Part shown: positions 1-6,286 of the stretch, one piece after another
How positions within the stretch are numbered: the stretch's first letter is position 1
Layout of the letters: every line of letters begins with the position of its first letter
From: Patescibacteria group bacterium UBA3458
Lineage (GTDB): Bacteria > Patescibacteriota > Minisyncoccia > Phycocordibacterales > UBA2100
Assembly: GCA_002378745.1 (NCBI GenBank)
Contig: DFRR01000005.1
Coordinates: 28,044 to 43,434, forward strand
Direction of reading: 5' to 3'
Length of the DNA: 15,391 nt
Translations under genes and position numbers: made by a program
Notes under the pieces: generated by a model
The model's input: only the letters and a program-made list of their open reading frames with translations
The model's database searches: none
What the model was told of the DNA's origin: nothing

Positions 1-554
1 ATACCGTGCAAATTCCCTACCGCGGGCGCAACAGCGTCTACACCAGTCGTATCAATAAAAGAAACAACGTCTTCAGGAGTTGGCAATACACTCTTAAGCA
101 CATCGTCGGGTACATCATCGAGCACTTTGCTTGATGTGCCAATGTAACCGACCTCCCCTTCAACAACCACATCTCGCGAACTCGCGCGTGCGTAGGCGAC
201 CACTTCTTTTGTTTTTGCAACATTTTCCTCAACTGAAAGCTTGGTGCCGTCGAAAATAACCGAATCGAAACCGGCATCAATTGCCGCGACACAACCCTCT
301 ACAGTTTCTGTGTGGTCAGCATTGGTAAAGATGTCAATTCCAAATTCTTCGCGTGCCGCCTGCACCATAGCTACTGTTTTCTTGAGCCCCACAAATTCTC
401 GCTCCCCTTCTGAAACGCCAATGATAACTGGGACGCCTAATTCTCGAGCGGCAGCAGCGATACCATTAAGTTGACTGGAGTCTGAAATGTTAAAGTGGCC
501 AATCGCGACGTTGCGATTCAATGCATCCTGCATTACTTCTCGTAGTATTGTCAT
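1..554 (-). CDS. fba: Class II fructose-bisphosphate aldolase (C-terminus cut by window edge)
   Basis: This gene would catalyse the reversible cleavage of fructose-1,6-bisphosphate to glyceraldehyde-3-phosphate and dihydroxyacetone phosphate in the cytoplasm. The 184 residues present start with MTILREVMQDAL and carry class II aldolase landmarks. These are the AIGHFNI segment near residue 17, a zinc-ligand region NADHTE (Asp80, His81), FDGTKLSVEEN at 101-111, VEGEVGYIG at 131-139 and AVGNLHG at 178-184. The usual HxDH zinc motif reads TNADH here. The ATG at 552-554 is chosen because an extended -10 ends 6 nt upstream and the family N-terminus fits. It is divergent from the PfkB-type kinase. 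The related tagatose-bisphosphate aldolases share these motifs, so exact substrate specificity is not settled; the metabolic neighbourhood favours FBA. Confidence 0.9.
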   Translation of the reverse strand, partial: MTILREVMQDALNRNVAIGHFNISDSSQLNGIAAAARELGVPVIIGVSEGEREFVGLKKTVAMVQAAREEFGIDIFTNADHTETVEGCVAAIDAGFDSVIFDGTKLSVEENVAKTKEVVAYARASSRDVVVEGEVGYIGTSSKVLDDVPDDVLKSVLPTPEDVVSFIDTTGVDAVAPAVGNLHG

Positions 555-560
555 GTTGTT

Positions 561-569
561 AGTATATCA
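561..569 (-). promoter_or_regulatory. Extended -10 promoter of fba (leaderless)
   Basis: On the minus strand the sequence reads TGATATACT, then AACAAC, then the ATG of the aldolase. This is a TGn extended -10 with hexamer TATACT (5 of 6 consensus bases). With normal -10 to +1 spacing, transcription would begin at or next to the start codon. No clear -35 is seen, as is common for extended -10 promoters. The same nine bases precede the GAPDH gene. Confidence 0.7.
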
Positions 570-645
570 AACTATGCCAAACGCGCAGGAAGCTGTGGGT
601 TTCTGTCTCTGTACGCTCCAGAGGCTTTCCTGTAAGCTGTAGCGT

Positions 646-1629
646 ATGAAGTATACATTTGTAGCTCTCGGCGACATCGTAACTGACGCATTCATCAAGC
701 TCAAAGATGGCGTCCACATCGAGAACGAGCCGACTGGGAAAGAATTATGTATTAATTTTGGTGACAAACTTGAGTACGAAGATGTGACCATAGTGCCTGC
801 GGTCGGCAACGCTCCTAACGCCGGTGTTTCAGCGCACCGCTTGGGTCTTTCAACAGCGCTCGTTACTGACATCGGGGATGACGATTTCGGCAACAAAAAG
901 CTTGAAGCACTTCGCGCAGAAGGTATTGCAACTGACTTTGTAGATGTGCATGCGGGCATGCAGAGCAACTACCACTACGTACTTCGCTTTGGGCCAGAGC
1001 GAACCATTCTCATTAAGCACCATCCCTACCCGTATGCAGTGCCTGTATTTGACGAAGCGCCAGAGTGGATCTACTTCTCAAGCGTCGGCGAGCACGGTTT
1101 ACCGTACCACCATGAGATTGCAACATACTGCAAAGAGAATGGTGTGAAACTTGCCTTTCAACCGGGTAGCTTCCAAATATCACTCGGCGCTGAAGAACTG
1201 AAGGATGTGTATGCAGTAGCGGAGATATTTTTCTGCAACAAAGAAGAAGCACAACGTATTCTCAACTCTCACGAATCAGACATGAAGGTACTCCTGGACG
1301 GCGTTCGTGCCCTTGGTCCAAATACTACAGTCATTACCGATGGACCTGCTGGTGCGTTTGCTTCGGATGGTACTGGGTATTGGAGTATGCCGATGTATCC
1401 AGATCCCGCACCACCGGTAGACCGCACTGGTGCTGGCGACGCATTCGCGAGTACCGTCACTGCCATGCTTGCAGAGGGTCTATCTCTACCGGAGGCACTC
1501 AGGCGTGGACCAATTAACTCAATGTCGGTCGTACAACACATAGGGGCACAGAAAGGCCTCCTTACTCGTACGCAACTAGAAGAATACCTAATTGCTGCCC
1601 CAACCAATTATCGGTTACTAGAGCTATAA
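646..1629 (+). CDS. PfkB-family carbohydrate kinase
   Basis: This is an ATP-dependent sugar or sugar-phosphate kinase of the ribokinase/PfkB superfamily, 327 residues, a normal length. It begins with the family's Gly-rich start (ALGDIVTD, residues 7-14). A PfkB signature 1-like block follows at 53-82 (GNAPNAGVSAHRLG...DIGDDDFG). Signature 2 is DRTGAGDAFAST (259-270), with anion-hole GAGD and catalytic Asp265. Substrate cannot be read from the sequence: ribokinase, fructokinase, adenosine kinase and minor 6-phosphofructokinase are all possible. Being divergent from an aldolase, and near pentose-phosphate genes, suggests a sugar-phosphate role. No Shine-Dalgarno is visible. A weak -10-like TAAGCT lies 7 nt before the ATG but matches the consensus poorly. 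The next gene starts one base after its stop. Confidence 0.88.
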   Translation: MKYTFVALGDIVTDAFIKLKDGVHIENEPTGKELCINFGDKLEYEDVTIVPAVGNAPNAGVSAHRLGLSTALVTDIGDDDFGNKKLEALRAEGIATDFVDVHAGMQSNYHYVLRFGPERTILIKHHPYPYAVPVFDEAPEWIYFSSVGEHGLPYHHEIATYCKENGVKLAFQPGSFQISLGAEELKDVYAVAEIFFCNKEEAQRILNSHESDMKVLLDGVRALGPNTTVITDGPAGAFASDGTGYWSMPMYPDPAPPVDRTGAGDAFASTVTAMLAEGLSLPEALRRGPINSMSVVQHIGAQKGLLTRTQLEEYLIAAPTNYRLLEL

Positions 1630-1630
1630 C

Positions 1631-2608
1631 ATGCATGCTGAACAAGCGTCGTCCGGAAAGCTACACCTTTCTTTTCACTGGTTGCTTTCCATTTACGCTA
1701 TCGTCCCGGCACTCCTAGCAGTTGTCTTGGTGGATAGTTTCTTTTTTGACAATGCTCTGCGCCCGTTTGTCTCAGTGAATCTCACTACAGCATTTTTCTA
1801 TCTTGTCTTCTTTGAACTCCCTCATATTTTTGCAAGCTTCGTAACTTTTGCCGACCGTGAGTACTTACGTTCGTACAGAAAGAAAATACTGTACCAACTG
1901 CCGGTAGTATTGGGAGCGAGTATTTTGATAACTGCGATGAACCCAGAAATTGGCGTTGCCCTCGTCGTTGGGTACACCTTGTACCACGTTGTGTCGCAAC
2001 AGACCGGAATCGCAAAAATGATGATAGGCGCGAAGCACTGGTTGCACACACCGTGGCGTATGTCTGCTGTGGTTGTTACGATAGCGATTCAACTGTATCT
2101 ACTCAAGCTCCCCTTTCTTAACTACATACCGCTTACTTATCAATACTCCTTCTTTTGGGCAATAGTGCTCCTGTTTGTGCTTGTGAGCGCCTTTATTTAC
2201 ATGCAAACGAAAAGTGGTATCGGGAAGAAATATTTTGCCGCAACCACACTAATGCTCTTGTCGGGTATCCTTTTTTTCCTGCTCGATTATGTATTTTTCT
2301 CGATATTCGTGCTGCGTTTCTCTCACGACATCACTGCCTTTGCGTTCTATATTACGCACGATGTAAATCGTAATGCAGGGTCATTTAAAAACGAAATCTA
2401 CCGACTTCTTGCTCCACTAAAGATACCCGTGTTCGTTCTTGTACCAGCGATTGGTATGCTTATTGCGTACATCGTTCGTTACGAACTGAACATATATACA
2501 GGAGTTCTTTATGCCGGTATCATAATAAACTTCACCCACTATTACTTTGAAGGATTTATGTGGCGTCGTGATTCACCGCACCGTGCGCAACTGGCGTTTG
2601 CGCCGTAG
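1631..2608 (+). CDS. Polytopic membrane protein with conserved-looking His motifs, unknown function
   Basis: A 325-residue integral membrane protein with about eight to nine hydrophobic segments; I do not recognise its family with confidence. Histidines sit at or near membrane segments in motif-like settings: FELPHIF (His65), LYHVVSQQTG (His119), RFSHDITAFAFYITHD (His232, His243) and THYYFEGFMWR (His303). Five such histidines, with nearby Asp and Glu, could form a metal site, as in membrane oxygenases or desaturases or the Brp/Blh carotene-cleavage family; this is speculation from layout, not homology. The ATG lies one base after the PfkB-kinase stop (TAA-C-ATG), so the two are probably co-transcribed and translationally coupled. 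The next gene has its own promoter, so the operon probably ends here. Confidence 0.8.
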   Translation: MHAEQASSGKLHLSFHWLLSIYAIVPALLAVVLVDSFFFDNALRPFVSVNLTTAFFYLVFFELPHIFASFVTFADREYLRSYRKKILYQLPVVLGASILITAMNPEIGVALVVGYTLYHVVSQQTGIAKMMIGAKHWLHTPWRMSAVVVTIAIQLYLLKLPFLNYIPLTYQYSFFWAIVLLFVLVSAFIYMQTKSGIGKKYFAATTLMLLSGILFFLLDYVFFSIFVLRFSHDITAFAFYITHDVNRNAGSFKNEIYRLLAPLKIPVFVLVPAIGMLIAYIVRYELNIYTGVLYAGIIINFTHYYFEGFMWRRDSPHRAQLAFAP

Positions 2609-2632
2609 AAAGTTATAAACGTGTGGTACCTA

Positions 2633-2665
2633 TTGACGAATAGTAGTTTCTGCTACTATTGCATC
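2633..2665 (+). promoter_or_regulatory. Promoter of the pilin-like gene, with overlapping inverted repeat
   Basis: A -35 match TTGACG (2633-2638) is followed after 15 nt by TACTAT (2654-2659) carrying an upstream TGC, making an extended -10 TGCTACTAT. Six bases (TGCATC) separate it from the ATG at 2666, predicting a leaderless mRNA. The arms AATAGTAG (2639-2646) and CTACTATT (2653-2660) form an 8-bp inverted repeat with a 6-nt gap over the spacer and -10, a possible operator. The same nine-base extended -10 precedes the small membrane-protein gene on the minus strand. Confidence 0.7.
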
Positions 2666-3268
2666 ATGAGTAGGAAGGCGCCTCGCGGGTTTACCCAGAC
2701 ACTAACTGCACTAACTGTGCCAGTACGCGTGTTCATATGGTCATTATCGCAACGGATCAGGACTTCAAAGAGTGTGTCCCGAAATCACACTGAAGAACAG
2801 ACGCGTATACGAACCACGGCACAGTATAGTGCTGGGTTTACCCTTATTGAATTGCTAGTGGTTATCGCCATCATTGGCATGCTCTCCAGTGTGGTGCTTG
2901 CATCTCTCAACTCTGCACGTGAACGCTCACGCGATGCTCGTCGCCTTGCTGACTTGCGGCAATTACAGACTGCGCTTGAGCTACGTTTTGATGATGCTGC
3001 ACCACCTGAGTATCCAGACGACCTCTCGTCACTCGTATCAGGAGGATACATTGCATCTATTGCAACTGATCCTCGTACCGGTGATGCGTATTACTACGAC
3101 AACCTCACCAGTGCCGGCGGCGCATGTGCCATTGCCTCAGGAGTGTGCGTAAGCTATGTACTTGGTGCAAACCTTGAAAACAGCAGTCATGGTGCCTTGA
3201 ATAGCGATGTCGATGGAACTGTTGGTTCAGTGAACTGTGCTGACGCTGTGTACTGTCTCCAACCATAG
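2666..3268 (+). CDS. Type IV pilin-like protein with unusually long N-terminal leader
   Basis: A 200-residue prepilin-like protein. The class III signal SAG|FTLIELLVVIAIIGML begins at residue 56, with Glu at +5 after the predicted prepilin-peptidase cut following Gly57. It is followed by the usual N-terminal hydrophobic helix and a basic stretch (NSARERSRDARR). The globular part has two Cys pairs (GGACAIASGVC and NCADAVYC) that could form disulfides. Its expected place is a type IV pilus, pseudopilus or competence-type filament. The 57-residue leader is far longer than the usual 6-25, and it contains an earlier APRGFTQTL resembling a degenerate cleavage site. The ATG is chosen because a well-formed extended -10 lies 6 nt upstream; an in-frame GTG at 2621 would lie upstream of that promoter. 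No assembly genes are nearby. Confidence 0.85.
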   Translation: MSRKAPRGFTQTLTALTVPVRVFIWSLSQRIRTSKSVSRNHTEEQTRIRTTAQYSAGFTLIELLVVIAIIGMLSSVVLASLNSARERSRDARRLADLRQLQTALELRFDDAAPPEYPDDLSSLVSGGYIASIATDPRTGDAYYYDNLTSAGGACAIASGVCVSYVLGANLENSSHGALNSDVDGTVGSVNCADAVYCLQP

Positions 3269-3300
3269 CTGTTAGCTACTAGCCACTAGCTTCAAGCCCT
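3266..3300 (+). repeat. 7-bp-phased TAG array after the pilin stop
   Basis: Starting exactly at the pilin stop codon the plus strand reads in heptads: TAGCTGT, TAGCTAC, TAGCCAC, TAGCTTC, AAGCCCT. Because 7 is not a multiple of 3, successive TAGs fall in all three frames. The bases 3280-3290 are the exact reverse complement of 3357-3367 at the other side of the terminator. Confidence 0.65.
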
Positions 3301-3314
3301 AATAAAGAACTTTT

Positions 3315-3349
3315 AAAAAAACCACTAGCTAAAAGCTAGTGGTTTTTTT
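3315..3349. terminator. Bidirectional intrinsic terminator
   Basis: A 9-bp perfect stem CCACTAGCT (3322-3330) / AGCTAGTGG (3334-3342) with an AAA loop is flanked by A7 (3315-3321) and T7 (3343-3349). It therefore works as a hairpin plus U-tract in both directions. It lies between the converging pilin and transketolase C genes and should stop both transcripts. Confidence 0.92.
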
Positions 3350-3381
3350 GCTAAAGGCTAGTGGCTATCGGCTAGAAGCTC
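3347..3381 (-). repeat. 7-bp-phased TAG array across the tktC stop
   Basis: Read on the minus strand, the coding strand of the transketolase C gene, the units are GAGCTTC, TAGCCGA, TAGCCAC, TAGCCTT, TAGCAAA. The actual stop is the TAG of the third unit (3365-3367). It mirrors the array on the pilin side, sharing the unit TAGCCAC, so the terminator hairpin is nested between two inverted heptad arrays. Confidence 0.65.
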
Positions 3382-4357
3382 GCGCGTGTACCTTTCGCAC
3401 AGCTTCAACAATAGCGTTACTGTCCAGCTTATAGTGTGTGAGTAATTCTTCAGGAGTTCCTGACTGCCCGAATAGATTATTGACGCCAACAAATTCCATC
3501 GGCACAGGTTTCGTTCGTGCGAGTAACTCAGCAACTGCGCTACCTAGCCCACCAGCAATTTGATGCTCTTCGACAGATACCACCGCACCGACTTCTTGGG
3601 CAAGCGCAACGATTGTATCATCGTCAAGTGGCTTGATAGTGTGACTGTTTAGTACAACGGTATCGATTCCTTCTGCTGCGAGTTCTTGAGCCGCTCGAAG
3701 TGCATGATAAAGCAGTGGGCCACATCCAATAATGGCAACCTGTGGAGTTTTGCCTCTCCACATTTCATATGCCTTTCCGATAGTGAACGGCGTCTCCTCA
3801 GTTGTCAGTACGGGCGTATCGTTACGCGCCAGTCGCATATATGTTGGTGATTGTGTTTGTGCAAGAGCCCGCGTTGCACGGTGTGCTTCATGCGTATCAC
3901 ATGGCGCAATGACTTCCATACGCGGAATAACGCGCATGATAGCAATGTCTTCTATCGCCTGATGTGTGCCACCGTCAGGGCCGACCGAGATACCCGCATG
4001 GCTTCCAATTATTTTAACCGGCCTATCGTTGTAACAAATGGTGGTGCGTATTTGTTCCCAGTTACGCCCCGGGCTGAACATTGCGTAGGACGTAATAAAC
4101 GGAATTTTTCCTGTAGCTGCCAAACCACTGGCAATAACCGCAAGGTTTTGTTCAGCGACACCCACTTGTGCAAAACGTTCAGGATATTTGTTAGCGAACG
4201 CCTGCATACGTGTTGACTCAGTTAAGTCAGCACAGAGCCCGACGATGTTCTCGTGAGCATCAGCCGCTTCCACTAATCCCTCTCCGAAGCCATTACGAAG
4301 CGGTATCTGCTCCACGTCTTCTGAAAAAACTTCTGGGTTTATATTTTTTAACAACAT
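3365..4357 (-). CDS. tktC: Transketolase, C-terminal subunit
   Basis: This is the second half of a split transketolase: the pyrimidine-binding and C-terminal domains of the thiamine-diphosphate enzyme that moves two-carbon units between sugar phosphates. Of 330 residues, the start IPLRNGFGEGLVEAADAHENIVGLCADLTEST and GVAEQNL (Glu69, expected to contact the TPP aminopyrimidine) are typical. So is HAGISVGPDGGTHQAIEDIA (120-139). The C-terminal domain carries VVLNSHTIKPLDDD and VSVEEHQIAGGLGSAVAE. ATG 4355-4357 is preferred over the upstream in-frame TTG at 4375. The gene follows the N subunit after 44 nt and both are needed for activity. The stop lies inside a TAG heptad array. Confidence 0.95.
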   Translation of the reverse strand: MLLKNINPEVFSEDVEQIPLRNGFGEGLVEAADAHENIVGLCADLTESTRMQAFANKYPERFAQVGVAEQNLAVIASGLAATGKIPFITSYAMFSPGRNWEQIRTTICYNDRPVKIIGSHAGISVGPDGGTHQAIEDIAIMRVIPRMEVIAPCDTHEAHRATRALAQTQSPTYMRLARNDTPVLTTEETPFTIGKAYEMWRGKTPQVAIIGCGPLLYHALRAAQELAAEGIDTVVLNSHTIKPLDDDTIVALAQEVGAVVSVEEHQIAGGLGSAVAELLARTKPVPMEFVGVNNLFGQSGTPEELLTHYKLDSNAIVEAVRKVHARASSR

Positions 4358-4399
4358 AAAAATCAAATCTATCAACTATCAACTAAAAACTACCAACTT
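4358..4399 (-). repeat. 7-bp-phased TAG array between tktN and tktC
   Basis: On the minus strand the spacer between the two transketolase genes is almost entirely heptads: AAGTTGG, TAGTTTT, TAGTTGA, TAGTTGA, TAGATTT, GATTTTT, then the tktC ATG. The TAGs fall in all three frames shortly after the tktN stop. No Shine-Dalgarno is present. A poor extended -10-like TGATAGATT lies 8 nt before the ATG and could be fortuitous. Confidence 0.6.
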
Positions 4400-4401
4400 A
4401 T

Positions 4402-5268
4402 CTAATCACAATCGTGACATTCAATTTTTGAACCTAACGTGCGTAGTTCCCTAAGTGCAATGTCTGCCTCTTCCTTGCTTGGCGGTTTCCCATGCCACTG
4501 GTAATCACGCTCAAACTCATGTACCCCCTTCCCGGGTATGGTGTGGGCAATGAGTATCGAGGGCTTGTTATTCACTGACTGCGCTTCTCCTATTGCCGCG
4601 TCCAGTGCTTCAAAATTATGACCATCAACTTCAATCACGTGCCACCCGAATGCTTCCCATTTATCCTTAAGTGGCTCAAGCGGCATAATGTCCCACGTAT
4701 ATCCATCGATTTGAATACCATTTCTATCAACAATCGCAATGAGGTTTTGTAGCTGTTCCCGCCCGGCGAGCATGGCGCTTTCCCAGATAATACCCGAGTC
4801 CATCTCTCCGTCACTTAATAAGGCGTATATATAGTTGTCAGTTTGCCGCCCTTCGTTCATACGAAGCCCGAGCGCCATGCCAACCGCCTGGCCAAGCCCA
4901 CTGCCAAGCGGACCGGAGCTTACCTCAATACCCGGTAGGTACTCTCGATGTGGATGTCCTTGCAATCGACTACCGAACTTTCGCAGTGTCTTGAGCTCTT
5001 CAACCGGAAAATACCCGGCTCGTGCCATTGTTGCGTACTGCACTGGGCAAATATGTCCGTTTGAAAGTACCAGTCTGTCACGACCATCCCACTCTGGACT
5101 CTGTGGCTCGTGTTGCATGGTATGGAAGTAGAGTAATGTAAAAATATCTGCCATACCAAGTGGACCAGCAGTGTGTCCGCTCCCTGCAGCAAGAAGCATT
5201 TCGATAATATCCTGCCGAATGGTGTTTGCTGTCTCAGTAAGCTCTGCTATTTTTGAATCTGATAACAT
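4402..5268 (-). CDS. tktN: Transketolase, N-terminal subunit
   Basis: This is the TPP-diphosphate-binding half of a split transketolase, 288 residues from the ATG at 5266-5268. Landmarks in order are AGSGHTAGPLGMAD (28-41, His32), LSNGHICPVQYA (68-79, His72), LQGHPHR (102-108) and SSGPLGSGLGQAVGMALG (117-134). The TPP/Mg-binding stretch SDGEMDSGIIWES...IVDRNGIQIDG (152-189) has Ser in place of the first Gly of the usual GDGE. A GTG at 5298, overlapping the epimerase stop by one base (TAGTG), would add ten residues (LQQQHIAKS region). I prefer the ATG because it gives the normal N-terminal length. It follows rpe directly and precedes tktC, as in an operon. Confidence 0.93.
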   Translation of the reverse strand: MLSDSKIAELTETANTIRQDIIEMLLAAGSGHTAGPLGMADIFTLLYFHTMQHEPQSPEWDGRDRLVLSNGHICPVQYATMARAGYFPVEELKTLRKFGSRLQGHPHREYLPGIEVSSGPLGSGLGQAVGMALGLRMNEGRQTDNYIYALLSDGEMDSGIIWESAMLAGREQLQNLIAIVDRNGIQIDGYTWDIMPLEPLKDKWEAFGWHVIEVDGHNFEALDAAIGEAQSVNNKPSILIAHTIPGKGVHEFERDYQWHGKPPSKEEADIALRELRTLGSKIECHDCD

Positions 5269-5297
5269 AGATTTCGCAATGTGTTGCTGCTGTAACA

Positions 5298-5987
5298 CTA
5301 GTGGATATACGAATCAAGAAGTGTTTGCAGCTCTCTCATACTCTGTTCGGGATTATTTGTATGCATTATTGCAGAGCCGATATTGAAGATGTCTGCTCCT
5401 GCAGCACGCAATGTCGGAAGTGTTTCTGCATGTACTCCCCCGTCAACTGCAATTGTAACATCTGGATAGCGCTCACGAAGTATACGAACACGGGATATCG
5501 CCCGGCCGTCGAACGCTTCTCCTTGATACCCGATTCGTGCAATACTCATTACCTGCACCAAAGAAATTGCGTCGTTCTCGATGAGGGGAACGATTTCAGA
5601 AAGCGGTGTATCGAGTAGTAGCGAGACGCCAACGTTCGCACCGCGATCCTTCCACTCTTCGTACACGCGTTGCGCCTCACCCACGCGAAATCCTTCAATC
5701 TGAGCAGTGATGCATGAAGCTCCCGCATCTATGAAGCGGTGCCCCACCTCTTGTGGATGTTGCACCATGAGATGCACATCAAATGTGATTGTGTCTTTAT
5801 GTGGCAATTGCTGATTGCTCAGCATTGTTTTATTGTATGGAAAACTAAAAGATGGAACAAGATGTCCATCCATAACATCAATCTGTATACGCGAAGCCGT
5901 TGGGGCAACGCGCTCAATTTCTGAGACGAGCACATCCCACTCATCGGCCATGATGGCTGGCGCGATTACCGGCTGTGGTCGCTTCAT
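5298..5987 (-). CDS. rpe: Ribulose-phosphate 3-epimerase, divergent active site
   Basis: A 229-residue TIM-barrel enzyme of the ribulose-5-phosphate/xylulose-5-phosphate epimerase family, normal length. Recognisable blocks are VIAPAIMADEW (7-17), IDVMDGHLVPSFSF (36-49), FDVHLMVQHP (69-78, His72), the phosphate-loop region VMSIARIGYQGEAF (146-159), VDGGVHAETL (181-190, Asp182) and AGADIFNIGSAI. Asp37, His72 and Asp182 of the canonical metal site are kept, but the first ligand His of HxDVMD is Gln35. APSxL reads APAIM, the HPE segment reads AQIEG, and NPGFGGQ reads ARIGYQG. Activity is therefore likely but not assured; a related beta/alpha-barrel isomerase is the alternative. The gene lies between the small membrane protein (5-nt gap) and tktN, in keeping with a pentose-phosphate role. 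Confidence 0.85.
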   Translation of the reverse strand: MKRPQPVIAPAIMADEWDVLVSEIERVAPTASRIQIDVMDGHLVPSFSFPYNKTMLSNQQLPHKDTITFDVHLMVQHPQEVGHRFIDAGASCITAQIEGFRVGEAQRVYEEWKDRGANVGVSLLLDTPLSEIVPLIENDAISLVQVMSIARIGYQGEAFDGRAISRVRILRERYPDVTIAVDGGVHAETLPTLRAAGADIFNIGSAIMHTNNPEQSMRELQTLLDSYIH

Positions 5988-5992
5988 ACGTA

Positions 5993-6253
5993 CTAGTTAT
6001 TGAGGTATGAAAGATCTTGCTCCAAGCCCGGCTGTGGGACAATTTCATATCCTGACGACCGCGGCCAGAAGATAAATGCAATAACTATTGCAAGGACTGC
6101 AATAACGAGCATTACCACACCCGCCTGCTTTGCATCCTTCGCGAGTCCTAAACGAATGACGAGCTTGGTTGGCCACGATTGCCGCGGACCACGAGGTCCT
6201 TGATTATACGCCATCCCCGGTTCATCAAATTGAACTTTGTTATTGTTTGGCAT
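5993..6253 (-). CDS. Small single-pass membrane protein, unknown function
   Basis: An 86-residue protein I do not recognise. Residues 1-35 are hydrophilic with a Gly/Pro/Arg-rich patch (NQGPRGPRQSWP). A single strong transmembrane helix follows at about 44-63 (AGVVMLVIAVLAIVIAFIFW), then a short tail with PQPGLEQDLSYLNN. Basic residues before the helix (KLVIRLGLAKDAKQ) suggest an N-in orientation by the positive-inside rule. It has its own extended -10 and is first in a unit with rpe, tktN and tktC, five bases upstream of rpe. Whether it is functionally tied to the pathway or only shares the promoter is unknown. Confidence 0.75.
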   Translation of the reverse strand: MPNNNKVQFDEPGMAYNQGPRGPRQSWPTKLVIRLGLAKDAKQAGVVMLVIAVLAIVIAFIFWPRSSGYEIVPQPGLEQDLSYLNN

Positions 6254-6259
6254 ACGGTA

Positions 6260-6268
6260 ATAGTAGCA
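6260..6268 (-). promoter_or_regulatory. Extended -10 promoter of the small-membrane-protein/rpe/tktN/tktC unit (leaderless)
   Basis: The minus strand reads TGCTACTAT, then TACCGT, then ATG. It is identical over nine bases to the pilin-gene promoter and has the same 6-nt distance to the start codon. A weak -35 candidate TTACAG lies 15 nt upstream of the hexamer, the same spacing as at the pilin promoter. Confidence 0.68.
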
Positions 6269-6286
6269 TCCGCAGTATTTCTGTAA

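Noticed and set aside
241..474. Plus-strand frame inside the aldolase gene as a separate gene
   Set aside because: It is the antisense shadow of a well-conserved aldolase; low-complexity Ser/Thr composition and no start signal.
633..638. -10 box TAAGCT before the PfkB-family kinase
   Set aside because: Spacing to ATG is right (7 nt), but it matches only three of six consensus bases and lacks the TGn arrangement.
646..1629. Naming the kinase pfkB (6-phosphofructokinase) or ribokinase
   Set aside because: Superfamily signatures are clear but substrate residues cannot be judged from sequence alone; only the family is called.
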